Source: Terriglobales bacterium
GTDB taxonomy: Bacteria; Acidobacteriota; Terriglobia; Terriglobales; Acidobacteriaceae
NCBI GenBank assembly: GCA_035573675.1
Contig: DATMAB010000010.1
Location: forward strand, 186,001-250,000
Direction of reading: 5' to 3'
Length of the DNA stretch: 64,000 nt
The notes under the pieces were generated by a model, which worked only from the letters and a program-made list of their open reading frames with translations, did not search any database and was not told the origin of the DNA. Positions 55,555 through 64,000 of the stretch are shown piece by piece. Numbering within the stretch: the first letter of the stretch is position 1; the number at the start of each line of letters is the position of its first letter. Position numbers and translations under genes: made by a program.

Positions 55555-57984
55555 GTGATCGGCCAGACGATTTCCCACTATCGCGTTCTGGGAAAGCTCG
55601 GCGGCGGCGGCATGGGCGTGGTGTACGAGGCCGAAGACCTCCGCCTGGGACGCCGCGTCGCGGTCAAGTTCGTCCCCGAGCATCTCGCCGGCGACAGCAA
55701 GGCGCTGGAGCGCTTCCGCCGCGAAGCTCGCGCCGCCTCCCAGCTCAATCATCCCGGCATCTGCACCATCCACGAGATCGAGGAACAGAACGGACATCCT
55801 TTCATCGTCATGGAGCTGCTGGAAGGCTCGACCCTCAAGCAGCGCATGCAGGAGAAGAAACTTCAGCTCGACGAAGTGCTGGACATGGCCGTACAGGTGG
55901 CCGATGCGCTGGATGCCGCGCACGGCAAGGGCATCGTGCACCGCGACATCAAGCCCGCCAACATCTGGATCACCTCGCGCGGCCAGGCCAAGATCCTGGA
56001 CTTTGGGCTTGCCAAGCTGACGCCCCAGCAGCAGGTCATCCCGGATAGCACCGAAGCCGAAACGCAACTGCTCGAGGAGTCCCTCACTGCGATGGGCGTG
56101 ATTCCGGGCACGGCCGTGTACATGTCGCCGGAGCAGGCCCGCGGCGAAGAGCTGGACGGGCGCAGCGACCTGTTCTCCTTCGGCGCCGTGCTCTATGAGC
56201 TGGCGACCGGCAAGCGGCCCTTCACCGGCAACAACGTGGTCACCACGCTGTACGCCATCCTCCACCACAAGCCGGTCTCGCCCCTCAGCCTGAACCCGTC
56301 GCTGCCGCCGAACATGGAGCACATTTTGGGCAAGGCGCTGGAGAAGCAGCGCGAGCTGCGCTACCAGAACGCCGCCGAGCTCAAGGCCGACCTGGTGGAA
56401 TTGAAGCGCGAGACCGATTCCACCCTCAAGACCGTGATCGGCAGCGCCATCGCGCGTCCCACGACCCGAACCTTCCAGCGCCTGTGGTGGCAGCGCATCT
56501 GGGTGCAGTTGACGGCGGTGGTCGTGCTCGCCATGCTGCTGGCCGCGGGCTTCCTGCTGTGGGCCCGGCGGCATCGTCCGCCGGCCAGCGCGGAGGCCGC
56601 CAACACCACCATCGCGGTGCTGCCCTTCCAGAACATCTCGTCGGACGCCGAGACCGACTTCCTGCGCTTTGCCCTGGCGGATGAGATCGCGCGCTCGCTC
56701 GCCTACACCCGCTCGCTGGAAGTGCGCCCCATGTCCTCGACGCAGAAATACGGCGGTCCGGCGCCCGACCTGCAGCAGGCCGGCAAGGAGCTGCGCGTCG
56801 GCACCATCCTGACCGGCCACTACCTGCGCGAGGGCGAGAAGCTGCGCGTGACGTGGGAGGCCATCGACGTGCAGACCAACCGCCTGGTCTGGCAGGGCAC
56901 GCTGAACGTGGCCGTGCGCGACCTGGTCTCCATGCAGCATGCGCTGGCCACCCAGGTACGCCAGGAGTTGCTGCCCACGCTGGGAGGAGCTGCCGTTCCG
57001 ACGGAGGGCGAGAGCCGCCCGCAGAACCAAGAAGCCTACGACCTGTACCTGCGTGCGACCGCGTTGCCGCACGATGCCCTGCCCAACCGCGACGCCATCA
57101 CGGTGCTGGAGCACGTGGTGCAACTGGAGCCGGCGTTCGCTCCGGCGTGGGAGCAGTTGGGACTCCGCTACTACTTCGACGCCTCCTACGGAAAAGGAGG
57201 CAGGGCCGGCTTGCAGAAGTCCCAGGATGCGCTGGAACGCGCCCTGAAGCTGGATCCGAACCTGCTGTCCGCCGCGGCCCGGCTGGTGCGCAACCACGTG
57301 GAACAAGGCCAACTGAACAAAGCCTACGAGGATGCAGAGGGCCTCATCCGCCGGCGGCCGGAAAGCGCCGCGGCGCATTTTACGCTGGCCTACGTGCTGC
57401 GCTATGCCGGCCTGCTCTCCGACGCCACGCGCGAGTGCGACGTGGCTCTGGGCCTGGACCCGGCCAACGCAGGCTTCCGTTCCTGTGCCTTCGCCTTCCT
57501 GGAAGCCGGGAACCCCCGGCGGGCGATGGACTACCTGCAACTGGATGCAGGCTCAGAGTGGACCAACAGCGTGCTGCCGGTCTTGCTGCTGCGCCAGGGA
57601 AGAGTGGACGAGGCGCGCAAGGCGGTGAGCAACATGGCCGCCGGCGCGCCCTGGTTCCGGAGCGTGATTGAATCCTGTCTGCAGGCGCCGTCGTCTGCTC
57701 CGCTGGACGAAGTGGTGCGCAGAACCGAGCCTGCACTGCTGGCCCAGGTCGATCCCGAATTCAAGTACTATCAAGGCGCGATCCTCGCCTATTGCGGCAA
57801 GGACGAGCTGGCGATACGCCTGATCCGCAGCGCCATCGAGAAGAACTACTGCGCAAACGAGGCGCTGCAGCGCGATCCGCTGCTGGCCAAGCTGCGCGCC
57901 AAACCGGAGTTCGCCGACCTGCGCAGCAGCGCCGAGGCCTGCGAGAAAAAGTTCCTGGAGTTCCGCACCCAGCGCAAAGGGTAG
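55555..57984 (+). CDS. Ser/Thr protein kinase with TolB-like and TPR regions
   Basis: 809 residues from GTG 55555. Kinase domain about residues 8-275: glycine loop [10 protein letters not shown] (15-24), Lys 38 in VAVKFV, catalytic HRDIKPAN (129-136), DFG (149-151), APE-like SPEQARGEE. After a linker there is one membrane helix ([20 protein letters not shown]). A TolB/FlgO-like domain follows ([40 protein letters not shown]...), then TPR-like repeats ([36 protein letters not shown]...). This layout is common in acidobacteria. It is a membrane signalling kinase with an external sensor. The ligand is unknown. Confidence 0.93.
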   Translation: MIGQTISHYRVLGKLGGGGMGVVYEAEDLRLGRRVAVKFVPEHLAGDSKALERFRREARAASQLNHPGICTIHEIEEQNGHPFIVMELLEGSTLKQRMQEKKLQLDEVLDMAVQVADALDAAHGKGIVHRDIKPANIWITSRGQAKILDFGLAKLTPQQQVIPDSTEAETQLLEESLTAMGVIPGTAVYMSPEQARGEELDGRSDLFSFGAVLYELATGKRPFTGNNVVTTLYAILHHKPVSPLSLNPSLPPNMEHILGKALEKQRELRYQNAAELKADLVELKRETDSTLKTVIGSAIARPTTRTFQRLWWQRIWVQLTAVVVLAMLLAAGFLLWARRHRPPASAEAANTTIAVLPFQNISSDAETDFLRFALADEIARSLAYTRSLEVRPMSSTQKYGGPAPDLQQAGKELRVGTILTGHYLREGEKLRVTWEAIDVQTNRLVWQGTLNVAVRDLVSMQHALATQVRQELLPTLGGAAVPTEGESRPQNQEAYDLYLRATALPHDALPNRDAITVLEHVVQLEPAFAPAWEQLGLRYYFDASYGKGGRAGLQKSQDALERALKLDPNLLSAAARLVRNHVEQGQLNKAYEDAEGLIRRRPESAAAHFTLAYVLRYAGLLSDATRECDVALGLDPANAGFRSCAFAFLEAGNPRRAMDYLQLDAGSEWTNSVLPVLLLRQGRVDEARKAVSNMAAGAPWFRSVIESCLQAPSSAPLDEVVRRTEPALLAQVDPEFKYYQGAILAYCGKDELAIRLIRSAIEKNYCANEALQRDPLLAKLRAKPEFADLRSSAEACEKKFLEFRTQRKG

Positions 57985-57987
57985 ACG

Positions 57988-59064
57988 CTAGCCCTTTTTC
58001 TTGAAGTGCGGGAGCACGGCTTCGCCGAAGAGTTTGGCCTGTTCGAGACGGTCGTCGCCCCAGAGCTCGAGCATGATCTGCGTGCATCCCGCGGCGCGGT
58101 ACTCCTCCAGGCGCGCGATGCAGTCGTCGGGCGTGCCGGCAATCGCATGTACCTTGGCCAGGATCTCATCGGTCACGGCGCGGGCTGCGGCCTTGCGCCC
58201 GCCCTGCTCCATGGCTTCCGCGATGGGACGGATCTCGTCCATGCTGAGCTGGGCGCATTCCAGCAGGGTATCGGCCGTGCCGCGGATGTTCTGCACCTTG
58301 TTGGCGAGGTACATGGCCGCCATCTCGCGCGCGCCTTCCCTGCCCTTCTTGCCGTCGCGGTGGATGCTGCCCACGATGACGGAGCCGAGGTCGAGCGTGG
58401 CGGGATCGCGACCGGCCTTGCGCGCGCCCTCTTCCATGTTCTTACGCGAATACTTCACGAACTCGGGCGTGGTGATGGAGGCGGTCAGCAGGCCGTCGGT
58501 GATCTGCCCGGCAAGCTTCTGCAGGACCGGGCCGGTTCCGGCGAAGTACACCGGCACGCGGGCGCGGGAGACATGCGCGTCCGGCTTGAGCGGCGGCGCG
58601 AAGGCGCTGAAGGCCTTGCCTTCATAGCACACTTCCCCGCCCGCCAGCATGGCCTGGATGATCTCCAGGCTTTCGCGCATCACCACCGCCGGGCCGACTT
58701 CCTTGCCCTTCTCGCCTTCGCCGATCTCCTTCATGAAGATCTTGGAAGCGCCGAGACCGAGGAGGAAGCGGCCGTCGCCGGCTGCGTCCTGCATGACGCG
58801 GGCCTCCATGGCGATCTGCACGGGATGGCGCGTGTAGGGCGAGATGATGCCCCAGCCGACCGCAATGCGCTTGGTCTCGCGGGCGATGATGGCGGTGATG
58901 GCGGTCGAAGAGCGCGCCTCGTAGGAATGCTTGCGCCACCAGGGATAAGCCTCCGCCAGCCAGAAAACGTCAAAGCCGGCCTGGTCGCAGGCCTTGGCCA
59001 TGGCGACAGTCTCGGCGAGAGGCTCCATGCTGAGTTGAAGAACGCCGATCTTGAAAGGAGGCAT
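57988..59064 (-). CDS. LLM-class flavin/F420-dependent oxidoreductase
   Basis: 358 residues. KIGVLQLSMEPLAETVAMAKACDQAGFDVFWLAEAYPWWRKHSYEARSSTAITAIIARETKRIAVGWGIISPYTRHPVQIAMEARVMQDAAGDGRFLLGLGAS is the bacterial luciferase-like TIM barrel with the LGLGAS loop. ARVPVYFAGTGPVLQKLAGQITDGLLTAS is the typical second half. The overall pattern fits the F420-dependent methylene-tetrahydromethanopterin-reductase-like group, but cofactor choice (FMN or F420) is not certain. It ends 3 bp from the kinase gene (convergent). Confidence 0.9.
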   Translation of the reverse strand: MPPFKIGVLQLSMEPLAETVAMAKACDQAGFDVFWLAEAYPWWRKHSYEARSSTAITAIIARETKRIAVGWGIISPYTRHPVQIAMEARVMQDAAGDGRFLLGLGASKIFMKEIGEGEKGKEVGPAVVMRESLEIIQAMLAGGEVCYEGKAFSAFAPPLKPDAHVSRARVPVYFAGTGPVLQKLAGQITDGLLTASITTPEFVKYSRKNMEEGARKAGRDPATLDLGSVIVGSIHRDGKKGREGAREMAAMYLANKVQNIRGTADTLLECAQLSMDEIRPIAEAMEQGGRKAAARAVTDEILAKVHAIAGTPDDCIARLEEYRAAGCTQIMLELWGDDRLEQAKLFGEAVLPHFKKKG

Positions 59065-59192
59065 AAAGGCAGTTTTCCAGTTTCGAGTTTCAAGTTTCCA
59101 GCAAAGAAACGCGAGCCATCATAAACGACCCGAGCGGTTTCGTCAGTGATTCCAGGCTGCGAACCGGAAGCCTGGAAACTCGAAACTGCTTC
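59065..59192. repeat. module B repeats between the LLM and PanE-like genes
   Basis: CCAGTTTCGAGTTTCAAGTT units (59076-59102) and, in the other orientation, GCCTGGAAACTCGAAACTGC (59169-59188). Both match the module found in frame in nrdJ at 20811-20840. Confidence 0.75.
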
Positions 59193-60116
59193 TCAGGGAT
59201 TCGTCCAGGAGTGCTCCAGGCCCTTCACCAGCGCCCAGACCGCCTTGTTCAGCGGCGTGGGCACGCCGGTCTTCTTGCCCCATTCGACGATGGCGCCGTT
59301 CATGAAGTCGACTTCGGTCTGGCGATGGGCCTCAACGTCCTGGAGCATGGAAGCCTTGTGCTTGCCGGGCGCGTTGGCGGCTTTGAGCACCAGCGCCTTG
59401 GGATCGTTGTCCAGCTCGATGCCCAGGGCGCGAGCGACGGCCAGGCCTTCGTCGATGAGCGCCTCAAACAGCTCGCCGGTGGGAGGAAAGAAGGAAGCGG
59501 CGCCGTGATGCAGCCCGGTGAGCGCGCCGACAGGATTCGTGCCGGCGTTGAAGATCAGCTTGGTCCACTGCGCGCCACGCGCATCTTTCATCGCGATGGT
59601 GTTCATGCCGGAGCGGGTGAGGAATCCGCCAAGCTCCTCGACCATGCTCATGGGCGTGTTGGTGGGCTCGAAGGGACCGATCCAGGTGTCCCCCTTGATG
59701 TCGTAGCCGACGTGCCCCGGGGCAATGATGTGGCCGGCGGGGAAGGTGGTGCCGCGGATAACGTATTTAACGAACTCAGCGATGATCTCCTCGTTGCCGA
59801 CGCCGTTCTGCACGGAACACACCGCGCTTTTTTCATCGAAGGCGCGCGCCACCTGCTCCATGGCGCCGCGCGTGTGGACGCTCTTGGTGGCCACGATGCC
59901 GTAGTCGCAACGCGGCAGCTCGGCAGGATCGGACGTGGCGCGCAGGCGGGCGGTGAAGTCCGCCTCACCGGAAAGACGCAAGCCGGTGCGGTTGATGGCG
60001 TTCACGTGTTCACGGGAGACGTCGTAGGCGAAGACTTCGGTCTCCCCCTTTTGCGCCAAGTGCGCCGCGAACAGGCTGCCGACGGCGCCGCAGCCGATGA
60101 TGCAGATCTTCTTCAT
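59193..60116 (-). CDS. 2-dehydropantoate 2-reductase (PanE)-like
   Basis: 307 residues from ATG 60116. The frame extends upstream only through a translated repeat (SLRTENRELRTS), which is rejected. IIGCGAVGSLFAAHLAQKG is the NADP-binding GxGxxG. The catalytic region shows GIVATKSVHTRGAM and the KLIFNAGTNPVGALTG segment with the Lys and Asn of ketopantoate reductases. The C-terminal helical domain ends DVEAHRQTEVDFMNGAIVEWGKKTGVPTPLNKAVWALVKGLE. It may make pantoate or act on another 2-keto acid. The other pantothenate genes are not adjacent. Confidence 0.9.
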   Translation of the reverse strand: MKKICIIGCGAVGSLFAAHLAQKGETEVFAYDVSREHVNAINRTGLRLSGEADFTARLRATSDPAELPRCDYGIVATKSVHTRGAMEQVARAFDEKSAVCSVQNGVGNEEIIAEFVKYVIRGTTFPAGHIIAPGHVGYDIKGDTWIGPFEPTNTPMSMVEELGGFLTRSGMNTIAMKDARGAQWTKLIFNAGTNPVGALTGLHHGAASFFPPTGELFEALIDEGLAVARALGIELDNDPKALVLKAANAPGKHKASMLQDVEAHRQTEVDFMNGAIVEWGKKTGVPTPLNKAVWALVKGLEHSWTNP

Positions 60117-60117
60117 G

Positions 60118-60153
60118 GAAGTTCTCAGTTCTCGGTTCTCAGTTCTCAGAGAA
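60118..60153. repeat. module A repeat, identical to the copy inside nrdJ
   Basis: 36 bases identical to 19617-19652. It fills the gap between the PanE-like start codon and the stop codon of the NmrA-like gene. The TGA of that gene (60146-60148) lies within the repeat, and the repeat may have supplied it. Confidence 0.9.
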
Positions 60154-60790
60154 CCGCCTGGCAAATGGCGGGGACATCGACCACCCGAATACCCGCAGGA
60201 GGATTCTCTACGGCGGAGACCAATGCGGCAAGCATCTGGTGGAGGGTAACCAAACCGAGGCGGCGGGCAGCCGAACGCGTGGGCGGAAGAAGCACTCCGA
60301 GCCAGTAGCCCGGAAGCAACAGATAGGGCCAGTAGTGCCCGGGGCCGAGCACGTACCAGGGCCGGAGGAAAGTGGCGTTCAGGCTGCTCTCGCGCAGCAG
60401 CCGCTCGCCTTCCGCGCGCACTTCAATGTAGTCCTGCATGATGGGTGCGGGCTGAGCCACGCTGAGGTAAACGAAATGGCGAATGCCAGCCGAGACGGCC
60501 GCGGGGACCGCTTCGCGGATGGACACCAGGTCCACGGCGCGAAACTGATTGCCCTTCCACGGCGCGGGATGGGGCACGCCGACGAGGTGGACGAAAGTGT
60601 CAGCGGGAGCGATGTTCTCGCGATAGGTGGCGGCGTTCAGGGCGTCGCCGGCGACTATCTCGCAACCTGATGGCAGCTTGCGCTCCGAGCCGGGCCGCAC
60701 CAGAGCTTTGAGGCGATGCCCGCGGGCGAGCAGGCGCGGAATCAGCTCGCGTCCCATGTAACCGGTAGCGCCGGTGAGAAAGACAGTCAA
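60146..60790 (-). CDS. NmrA/SDR-type NAD(P)-binding protein
   Basis: 214 residues. MTVFLTGATGYMGRELIPRLLARGHRLKALVRPGSE is the NAD(P)-binding TGxxGxxG start of atypical SDRs. HFVYLSVAQPAPIMQDYIEVRAEGERLLRESSLNATFLRPWYVLGPGHYW covers the region where classical SDRs have YxxxK; here it reads YIEVRAE, so the catalytic Lys is Arg or absent. A binding or redox-sensing role is therefore as likely as catalysis. The C-terminus seems cut where a repeat begins. Confidence 0.82.
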   Translation of the reverse strand: MTVFLTGATGYMGRELIPRLLARGHRLKALVRPGSERKLPSGCEIVAGDALNAATYRENIAPADTFVHLVGVPHPAPWKGNQFRAVDLVSIREAVPAAVSAGIRHFVYLSVAQPAPIMQDYIEVRAEGERLLRESSLNATFLRPWYVLGPGHYWPYLLLPGYWLGVLLPPTRSAARRLGLVTLHQMLAALVSAVENPPAGIRVVDVPAICQAVL

Positions 60791-61139
60791 TTCAGTTGCC
60801 AGTTGCCAGTTAGTTCTCGGTTCGCAGTTCTCAGTTCTCAGACGAACGGTCGTATGTGGTACGCGAGGAAGTGCAGGACGGATTCTTCACCACAAAGGAC
60901 ACCTTTTCACAGCAGGTTGCGGCGACGCCAAGGAGGGCGAATGAGAAGGCAACCTCGAGGTCCCTCGACTCGTTCTCGCTTCCCCGCTCGCCTTCGCTCG
61001 CGGACGCTCGGGCTCGCTCGGGATGACAATTAAGAGAGATTAGGCGGCCGGACGGCACGGCTGAAGCCGTGCCCTGATACGAATCAATAACACTCTCACT
61101 GGCAACGGAGAACCGATCACTGACCACTGGCCACTGCTC
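60791..61139. repeat. repeat-only gap upstream of the NmrA-like gene
   Basis: No gene. Modules CAGTTGCCAGTTGCCAGTTA and GTTCTCGGTTCGCAGTTCTC (60794-60841), then a half copy of the AGGTCC...GGGATGACA element (60957-61030). A GGCACGGC-TGAA...GCCGTGCC hairpin (61054-61073) follows, then CACTGACCACTGGCCACTG (61111-61138). No promoter was recognised. Confidence 0.75.
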
Positions 61140-62264
61140 TTACACGTCGCCGCCGCGGTAGAGACGCCAGGGAACGTTGGTGAGATTCTCGCCCTCGGTC
61201 TTGCCGACGCGATAGGTATCCTGCGTGTAGAGGCAGACCTTGCCATCCTGGTCCACGACCTGGGGGTGCACGGAAAGCACCATGTTCTCCTTGAGGACGA
61301 CGTCGCTCGACGACCCCACGGCGGGGTACTCCAGCATGGTGGCGCCGATGCCGTGGCCGGAGAGGTGGCCGAGCGAAAAGCCATATTCCTGGAAGACGTC
61401 GGTGATGGCACGGTGGACGCCGGAGGCCAGTTCGCCTTCGCGCAGGCGCTTGCGCGCTTCCTCCATGGCGATGGGATACGCCTGCTTCATGCGTTCGGTG
61501 ATGGGGTCGAGTTTGCCCTGGATGATGGCGCGAGAGAACTCCACCCAGTAGCCCTCGGAGTTGGTGACCTCGAGCGAGTACAGCATGAGATCGTCGGGAT
61601 TGACCACGCGGTGGCCGGGCACCTTGAAGGAAGCCTCGGCGGTGCCGTGCGTTCCGGAGAGGACGATGTTCATCATGCGGGGGCCGGCGCCGCGCGCGAA
61701 GTAGACCTCGACGGCGGGAGCCATGATCTCGGCTTCAGTCTTCCCGGGAGCGTAGCTCTTCACCAGCGCATAAAAACCTTCGACCACGATGTCCATGGCC
61801 TCGCGGATTTCCTTCATCTCTTCTTCGCTCTTGACGGCGCGCGCCATGTCGAAGGCGAAATCAAAATCCACCAACTCGAGGCCCGCTGCCACCAGGGCCT
61901 GGTAGTCGATAACCGCCATGACGTGCTTGAGGCCGTAGACGCCGAGACGCTTCCACTTCCGCTCTTTGGCGCGCTCGGCGATCCACTGACCGGGAACGGC
62001 GGGCCAGACGTGGTCGCGCACCCAGGGCTTGGACTTATCGCCGATCCAGCGCGCTTCCGCAGGGAAAATGAGGGTGAGTTCCCCTTCCATGGGAATGAGG
62101 ACGTAACAGTAGCGGTGAACGATCTCGAAGCCGGAAACGTAGCGGACCGCGCCCTCGAAACCGGCATACTGGTTGCCGCAGACGATGAGGGCGTCCACGT
62201 TTTCGGCCTGCATGGCCTTGCGGATGTTCTGGTAGCGACGGACGATCTCCTGTTGAGAAGGCAT
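61140..62264 (-). CDS. M24-family (aminopeptidase P/creatinase-fold) protein with altered metal site
   Basis: 374 residues. It has an N-terminal creatinase-type domain (EIVRRYQNIRKAMQAENVDALIVCGNQYAGFEGAVRYVSGF) and a pita-bread C-terminal domain. Where metallo-M24 enzymes have two Asp ligands (D-x-G and D-x-T/S-R), this protein reads LMLYSLEVTNSEGYWVEFSRAII: no first Asp and Glu for the second. The His motif LSGHGIGATMLEYP and a later Glu (ENMVLSVHPQVVD) remain. It may be a metal-free hydrolase like creatinase or a non-catalytic homologue. It is followed in the same direction after the M20-like gene at 62354. Confidence 0.85.
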   Translation of the reverse strand: MPSQQEIVRRYQNIRKAMQAENVDALIVCGNQYAGFEGAVRYVSGFEIVHRYCYVLIPMEGELTLIFPAEARWIGDKSKPWVRDHVWPAVPGQWIAERAKERKWKRLGVYGLKHVMAVIDYQALVAAGLELVDFDFAFDMARAVKSEEEMKEIREAMDIVVEGFYALVKSYAPGKTEAEIMAPAVEVYFARGAGPRMMNIVLSGTHGTAEASFKVPGHRVVNPDDLMLYSLEVTNSEGYWVEFSRAIIQGKLDPITERMKQAYPIAMEEARKRLREGELASGVHRAITDVFQEYGFSLGHLSGHGIGATMLEYPAVGSSSDVVLKENMVLSVHPQVVDQDGKVCLYTQDTYRVGKTEGENLTNVPWRLYRGGDV

Positions 62265-62271
62265 GGGAGCA

Positions 62272-62353
62272 GATCAAAAATGAAATTCAAAATGCAAAAT
62301 TCAAAATGCAAAAAGGGAAGTACATGCGAACGCCCGTTTGCATTTTCAATCTT
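62272..62353. repeat. module K (AATTCAAAATGC units)
   Basis: AAATTCAAAATGCAAAATTC and related A/T-rich units (62280-62312) lie between the M24-like and M20-like genes. TTTGCATTTTCAATCTTTC-like units at 62336-62362 run into the end of the next gene. Confidence 0.75.
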
Positions 62354-63616
62354 TCATTCTGCATTGCACAAATCGGCGGCCGTCAGGGCGTAGACGCGGG
62401 TCATGTCGACGAGGGTCTTGATGCGTACCTTCTCGCCCTGCTGGTCGCGTGGGCCGCTCGATGGCCCGTAGTTCACCGTCGGCACGCCGTAGCGGGTAAG
62501 CACGCTGGCGTCGGAGGACCAGAGCACGGTGTCGCGCTTTGGCCGCTCACCCATGATCTGGCGGTGGTTCTTTTCGATGGCGCGGACCATGGGGTGGTCC
62601 TCGGCAATCTCGGCGCCGGGCACGGAGACGTAGGTCTCGAACTCGAGGCCCCAGTCCGGGTACTTCCGGCGCAGGTCGAGGAAGAACTTCTTGAATTCGC
62701 GGCGGGCTTCAGCCATAGGCATGGTGGGCGGGACACGGACGTCGAGATAGAGGTCGGTGCGCTCGGGAGTGCGGCTGGCGCGCCAGGCATGCCCGCCGCG
62801 AATCCCGCCCAGGTTCACAAAGCCTTTCTTGTTGCCGTAGGCCGTGCGCTCCTGCCAGCCGGGGATCCATTGCATGAGATCGGCCATGACCCGGTGCATG
62901 CGGCGCAAGGAGTTCTCGCCTTCGCGGCCGGGGCCGAAGGCGGTGTGCACGTAGAGACCGGTGGTCGAGAGACGGACCCACATGGAGCCGTAGTGGCCGA
63001 GCACGAGCTGCATATCCGTGGGCTCGCCCAGGATGCACATGTCGGGCAACGTGCCGTGGTTCACCAGGTAGTGCGTGCCACAACCGTACCCGCGGAATTC
63101 GCGGCCCTGGTAGTCGCCGATCTGGGACTTTTCAATCTCGCCGGCGACAGCGGCGATGACCACGTCGCCCTCGAGCTTCACGCCGGCGGCCTGCAGCGCG
63201 CGCACGGCATGGGTGTAGCAGACCAGGGCGCCCTTCATGTTGTAGATGCCGAGGCCGTAGATCATCTCGTTGCGGATGATAGCGTGCGGCTTGTAGCCGA
63301 TGCCCGTGAGGAAGGGCTCGCGACCGGTGTTGGAAGTGTCCATGTGGCCGTTGAACATCAGCGTCCTGCCATTGCCGGAGCCCTGCAGCCGGCCGATGAC
63401 ATTGGCGCGGCCGGTTTCGACCTCCTGCCAGGTGACATCCAGCCCCATACGGTCGAAGGTCTGGGCCATGTACTCGGCCATAGCCTGCTCCTCGCCGGTG
63501 GGACTGGGGATGTTCACCACATCGCAGGCCATGGTGACCAGCGCCTCTTCGTCGATCTGAGCGAGGATGGAGTGGGTGAGGTCGGGCTTTTTCTTCTTGG
63601 CGACGGATTTGGGCAT
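62354..63616 (-). CDS. M20-family (ArgE/DapE/ACY1-like) protein with altered metal site
   Basis: 420 residues. TLMFNGHMDTSNTG is the first metal motif (HxD), but the bridging Asp of GxGxxDMKG is Asn here (YGLGIYNMKGALVCY). The catalytic Glu region reads AVAGEIEK. Another ligand, the His of H-x-x-x-E near the end, reads RDQQGEKV. ILGEPTDMQLVLGHYGSMWVRLSTTGLYVHTAFG is the usual lid start with the third ligand (GEPT). Architecture is complete but metal binding is probably changed. It is 89 bp from the M24-like gene and likely co-transcribed. Confidence 0.85.
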   Translation of the reverse strand: MPKSVAKKKKPDLTHSILAQIDEEALVTMACDVVNIPSPTGEEQAMAEYMAQTFDRMGLDVTWQEVETGRANVIGRLQGSGNGRTLMFNGHMDTSNTGREPFLTGIGYKPHAIIRNEMIYGLGIYNMKGALVCYTHAVRALQAAGVKLEGDVVIAAVAGEIEKSQIGDYQGREFRGYGCGTHYLVNHGTLPDMCILGEPTDMQLVLGHYGSMWVRLSTTGLYVHTAFGPGREGENSLRRMHRVMADLMQWIPGWQERTAYGNKKGFVNLGGIRGGHAWRASRTPERTDLYLDVRVPPTMPMAEARREFKKFFLDLRRKYPDWGLEFETYVSVPGAEIAEDHPMVRAIEKNHRQIMGERPKRDTVLWSSDASVLTRYGVPTVNYGPSSGPRDQQGEKVRIKTLVDMTRVYALTAADLCNAE

Positions 63617-63889
63617 GTTCGGCGGCGTCAGGTCTCAGGACGCGAAGAAAGAATCTACTCCTTCGGCCCGCTCGGCGTCACGGGCAATTCACGAGGGGAT
63701 GAGCGAAAGTCGTCGGGGGACGTGATGATCCTGTGAACCGCGGTGTAAGTTCTAACGCCCGTAAGGTCCTTCGCCCGCCACGGCGGGCTCAGGATGACAC
63801 GGTGGAGGAAGGTGCATTTCACGGGTGTCATCCTGAGTCCGTCGCAGACCCACGAAGGACCTTACGAGCGCGGGGCTCGCCAACATCGT
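63617..63889. repeat. nested inverted-repeat element (63761-63865)
   Basis: Outer arms GTAAGGTCCTTCG (63761-63773) and CGAAGGACCTTAC (63853-63865) match 13 of 13. Inner arms CTCAGGATGACAC (63788-63800) and GTGTCATCCTGAG (63825-63837) also match 13 of 13. This makes a 105-bp cruciform or long hairpin. A degenerate half of the same element is at 60957-61030. No gene was found in the 273-bp gap. Confidence 0.85.
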
Positions 63890-64000
63890 TCACGGGGTCT
63901 GCTTGGGACGCTGCGCAACCGGACGGACGTACCAACCAGCACTCAGGTCGCGCCACTTCGGATTCACGGACTCGATCAGCGCAATCTTGCGGTCCCGACG
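63890..64000 (-). CDS. GIY-YIG nuclease-family protein, C-terminal end
   Basis: The frame is open to the window edge and ends at TGA (63890-63892), giving 36 residues. RRDRKIALIESVNPKWRDLSAGW is the characteristic last part of YhbQ-like GIY-YIG proteins (K-x-ALIE-x-x-NP-x-W-x-DL). The catalytic GIY and YIG strands would lie beyond the window. Assignment rests on this tail only. Confidence 0.7.
   Translation of the reverse strand, partial: RRDRKIALIESVNPKWRDLSAGWYVRPVAQRPKQTP

Noticed and set aside
60117-60164. N-terminal extension of the PanE-like protein (SLRTENRELRTS)
   Set aside because: It is an intergenic repeat module in an open frame. The GxGxxG motif starts properly after the ATG at 60116.

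Overview
The window is high-GC bacterial DNA from an Acidobacteriota (Terriglobia-like) genome. The pointers are the tail of a VWFA-related acidobacterial-domain protein at position 1, a zinc-cluster small protein of a type I know from acidobacteria (17346-17762), many giant or low-complexity secreted proteins, and unusually repeat-rich intergenic DNA. No rRNA, tRNA, CRISPR array, insertion sequence or phage module was recognised.

Layout. 1-5200: tail of a VWA protein, two secreted proteins of unknown role, a monooxygenase-fold protein, a ZIP metal transporter, a nonsense-interrupted four-helix-bundle gene and ychF. 5600-17200: a giant Kelch/PKD secreted protein, a VapBC-type toxin-antitoxin pair, DUF4149, a lone MoxR ATPase, OsmC, small membrane or zinc-ribbon proteins, a degenerate metalloprotease and an NTF2-like protein, separated by long arrays of short modular repeats. 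17300-23500: a zinc-cluster protein, a lower-GC HNH gene that looks acquired, and the class II (B12-dependent) ribonucleotide reductase nrdJ, whose promoter carries two NrdR-box-like palindromes. 23790-27700: a seven-gene leftward cluster headed by an HxlR regulator and ending in a BNR-repeat protein coupled to a MoaD/ThiS-like protein. 27950-31700: a sigma54 activator with a degenerate receiver domain, an ICMT-like methyltransferase and a multi-pass membrane protein.

32048-44714 is a complete Flp/Tad (type IVb) pilus operon: two pilins, a strong terminator, prepilin peptidase, two TadE-like pseudopilins, CpaB, secretin, TadG, CpaE/TadZ, CpaF/TadA, TadB and TadC. A 24-residue membrane micropeptide, DUF192 and a TonB-like protein follow. 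44749-51846 is a leftward cluster for polyprenol-linked mannosyl transfer: a Dpm1-type synthase, two GT22 paralogues, a GT87 enzyme, a membrane protein and decayed remnants. 51967-64000: FAH-family hydrolase, HAD phosphatase, a homocitrate/isopropylmalate synthase-like enzyme behind a good promoter, a Ser/Thr kinase with TolB-like and TPR regions, a flavin/F420 oxidoreductase, PanE-like reductase, an NmrA-like protein, two peptidase-fold proteins with altered metal sites, and the end of a GIY-YIG protein.

The most unusual signal is the repeat system. About a dozen kinds of 20-45 bp modules, each built from 7-12 nt units, recur across the window. Several of them recur in the same order in four composite arrays. 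Copies also lie in frame inside nrdJ and form the ends of other genes.
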